Source: DATBVX01 sp963810775
Lineage (GTDB): Bacteria; Pseudomonadota; Gammaproteobacteria; Steroidobacterales; Steroidobacteraceae
Assembly: GCA_963810775.1 (NCBI GenBank)
Contig: CAWEOT010000018.1
Coordinates: 1 to 64,000, forward strand
Direction: 5' to 3'
DNA: 64,000 nt
Shown here: positions 62,314 to 64,000 of the stretch, piece after piece
Layout: each line of letters opens with the position of its first letter
How positions within the stretch are numbered: position 1 is the stretch's first letter
Translations under genes and position numbers: made by a program
The notes under the pieces: generated by a model
Told to the model about the DNA's origin: nothing
The model's database searches: none
Seen by the model: only the letters and a program-made list of their open reading frames with translations

Positions 62314-63557
62314 ATGTTCAAGTCATTGCGTGGCATCGCCATCACGGCACTTCTCCTGTTCGGATCGCAGCTCGCTGACGCCGACGCTGTGACGGATTGG
62401 AACGCGATCATGGAAACAACGGTGGCAAACGTTGACCCGTTCCTGCAGGTGCGCTCGGCTGCCATCACCCAGCTCGCCGTGTTCGAAGCGGTCAACTCCA
62501 TCATCGGCGATTATGAGCCGTACCTGGGCAACATCTCGGCGCCGCGCGGCGCATCTGCCGAGGCAGCGGCAGTCGCCGCTGCACATCGAGCGCTGACGAA
62601 ACTACACGCCGACAACGCCGCGACTCTCGATGCCTTGAGAGCTGCTTCTCTGGCGCAAATCCTGACGGCAAGGCTAAAGATGATGGCCTCGCCGTCGGAG
62701 TGGCGGCTGCAGATGCGATCCTCGCATTGCGTGCCGACGACGGTACCGACGCGGATACGTCGTACACACCTGGCACCGAACCCGGTGAGTACCAGCTGAC
62801 GCCGCCGGATTTCGCGCCCGCGTTCCGGCCCAGGCTCGGGCAAGTGACGCCCTTTGCAATCGAGAATGGCGCGCAGTTTCGGCTGCCTCCGCCGCCAACG
62901 CTGCGCAGCGAGCACTACGCGCATGACTACCGCGAGGTGAAGAAGTTCGGCGACGTCAACAGCAGCGAACGCTCACAGTACAGGACCGACATCGCGCATT
63001 TCTATGGCGTCACGGACGCAGTGCCGCTCTACAATCCCGCGGCACGCCAGGTGAGTGCTGCGCAGGGCAAGTCCCTGTCTGAGAATGCACGCATCTTTGC
63101 CCTGCTCGGCATGGCGATCGCTGATGCCGCGATTGCAGTCTTCGACACCAAGTACTTCTACAATTTCTGGCGACCTGTTACTGCGATCCGGGCCGGCGAC
63201 CGCGACGACAACCGCAAGACTGATCCCGATCCCGACTGGTTGCCGCTGATCGATACACCGCCATTCCCCACCTACCCTTCAGGACACGCGGGATTCGGCG
63301 GTGCCGCGCGGCGCGTCCTCGAGGACCTGTTCGGTGCTCGCGGCCATTCGATCACGCTCACCAACCCGTTGGTGCCGAACATCGTGCTTCACTACACGAA
63401 CTGGAAACAGATCACCGACGACGTGGACGATGCACGCGTCTTCGGCGGGGTGCACTTTCGTTTTGACCAGGACACCGCGGCGCGACAGGGACGGCGCGTC
63501 GGCAGCTATATCCTCGAGCATCAGCTCCGTCCCGTGCGCGGGAGAAGATCCATATAG
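62314..63557 (+). CDS. Exported vanadium haloperoxidase/PAP2-like phosphatase, one frame break near 62664
   Basis: This protein of about 414 residues has a signal peptide (residues 1-24) and the metal-oxyanion-binding triad of the family: FWRPVTAIRAGD, PTYPSGHAGFGGAA and DARVFGGVHFRFD. These can bind vanadate (haloperoxidase) or phosphate (acid phosphatase). The frame shifts between SLAQI and DGKAKDDGLAVGVAAADAIL; the expected bases differ by one C in a CC run, so a sequencing indel is likely. The initial ATG lies three bases after the hydrolase stop, and both are probably controlled by the LuxR-type regulator. Confidence 0.82.
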
Positions 63558-63676
63558 CGCACCTCTGCATGGCCGCTTTCGACCAGGGTTGCTGCACACC
63601 GGTGATGCGTGCTCGGCGAAGGAACTGGCGGAGGACGAAACGAGGACGAGTAGCGACGCAGGTCCAGCATCGTCTC

Positions 63677-64000
63677 CTACGCCGATGCGGTGCTCCCCAG
63701 CAACACGACAGCTGAGAGGGCCATGACGACACCTGCCGTTTCCGCCGCGGTGAGTTTTTCGCCGAAGAAGACCCCCCCGATACAGACCAGGAGTAACGCG
63801 CTGGCGACGGCATAGAAGACGCCGGCAGCACCAAGCCGCATTCTCTGCATCAGGAACACCCAGAGCACTGCAAATGATGCCGTAGTCAGCAGTCCGAGCA
63901 GAAACCAGCGATTCCAAAATGGATGACGTGCTGCGCTAGCCAGCTTCAGTAACGTGTCTGCCAGCACACCGATGCAAGACAGTGCGAGCGCGAGTGCCGC
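63677..64000 (-). CDS. EamA-like small membrane transporter, partial at the window edge
   Basis: The minus-strand frame is open to the right edge and encodes at least 108 residues with four hydrophobic segments, ending FFGEKLTAAETAGVVMALSA, the typical last helix of an EamA repeat. It resembles the four-helix protein at 39192. The start is outside the window. Confidence 0.65.
   Translation of the reverse strand, partial: AALALALSCIGVLADTLLKLASAARHPFWNRWFLLGLLTTASFAVLWVFLMQRMRLGAAGVFYAVASALLLVCIGGVFFGEKLTAAETAGVVMALSAVVLLGSTASA

Overview
This is high-GC Gram-negative DNA. It encodes an outer-membrane efflux protein, an RND pump, an LpxR-type outer-membrane enzyme, lipoproteins and many Sec-exported proteins. 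The gene set looks proteobacterial, most likely gammaproteobacterial, but I cannot place it more precisely from sequence alone. I saw no rRNA, tRNA, CRISPR array, transposase or phage gene.

Positions 1-34600 form an energy and envelope island. It carries a tripartite efflux operon interrupted by a porin insertion, an LpxR-like protein, a DegP-like protease, and acetate kinase. A minus-strand block follows with transaldolase, a GH144-like glucanase and a histidine phosphatase. Next come the arginine deiminase operon (arcA-arcB-arcC plus a cut amt) and two exported beta-lactamase-fold proteins. The second of these ends an operon with a nucleotide-exchange (Npt/Tlc) transporter and an exported dikinase. 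Phosphoketolase, glycogen phosphorylase and glycogen debranching enzyme close the island. Together these describe ATP production by substrate-level phosphorylation: phosphoketolase with acetate kinase, and ArcC with carbamoyl phosphate. Stored glycogen is the likely carbon source.

Two features of the island stand out. First, at least five promoters share a three-unit direct repeat (GAC every 11 bp, last unit GACNACT) followed 17-18 bp later by a -10-like hexamer. They lie before arcABC, phosphoketolase-glgP-glgX, the transporter-dikinase operon, an FMN-reductase-like gene and a broken gene. This looks like one regulon of a tandem-repeat-binding activator. Second, the spaces between genes are filled with fragments of genes of the same functional set: three phosphoketolase pieces, pgi, pyk, arcA, a recent arcC copy, ppk2, LpxR, efflux genes and possibly malQ.

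Positions 34600-64000 look like ordinary chromosome. They hold an ECF sigma factor with two YCII (DGPF) proteins, YceI, an MFS pump, small EamA-type transporters, a ModE-like and an AraC regulator, and an FAD oxidase. Further on are OmpA/DUF4398 lipoproteins, an ATP-dependent DNA ligase, hemF, a TPR-TonB protein, transaldolase with zwf, a PNPOx-like protein, a CmcJ/NvfI-like protein, DDAH and RidA. The window ends with a tripeptidyl-peptidase-like hydrolase, a TPR-LuxR regulator next to an alpha/beta hydrolase and a vanadium-haloperoxidase-like protein, and a partial EamA protein.

Six single-base frame breaks in five otherwise intact genes (glgP, the sigma factor, the FAD oxidase twice, the OmpA lipoprotein, the haloperoxidase) look more like sequencing indels than decay. 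The gene fragments are different, because they involve large rearrangements.
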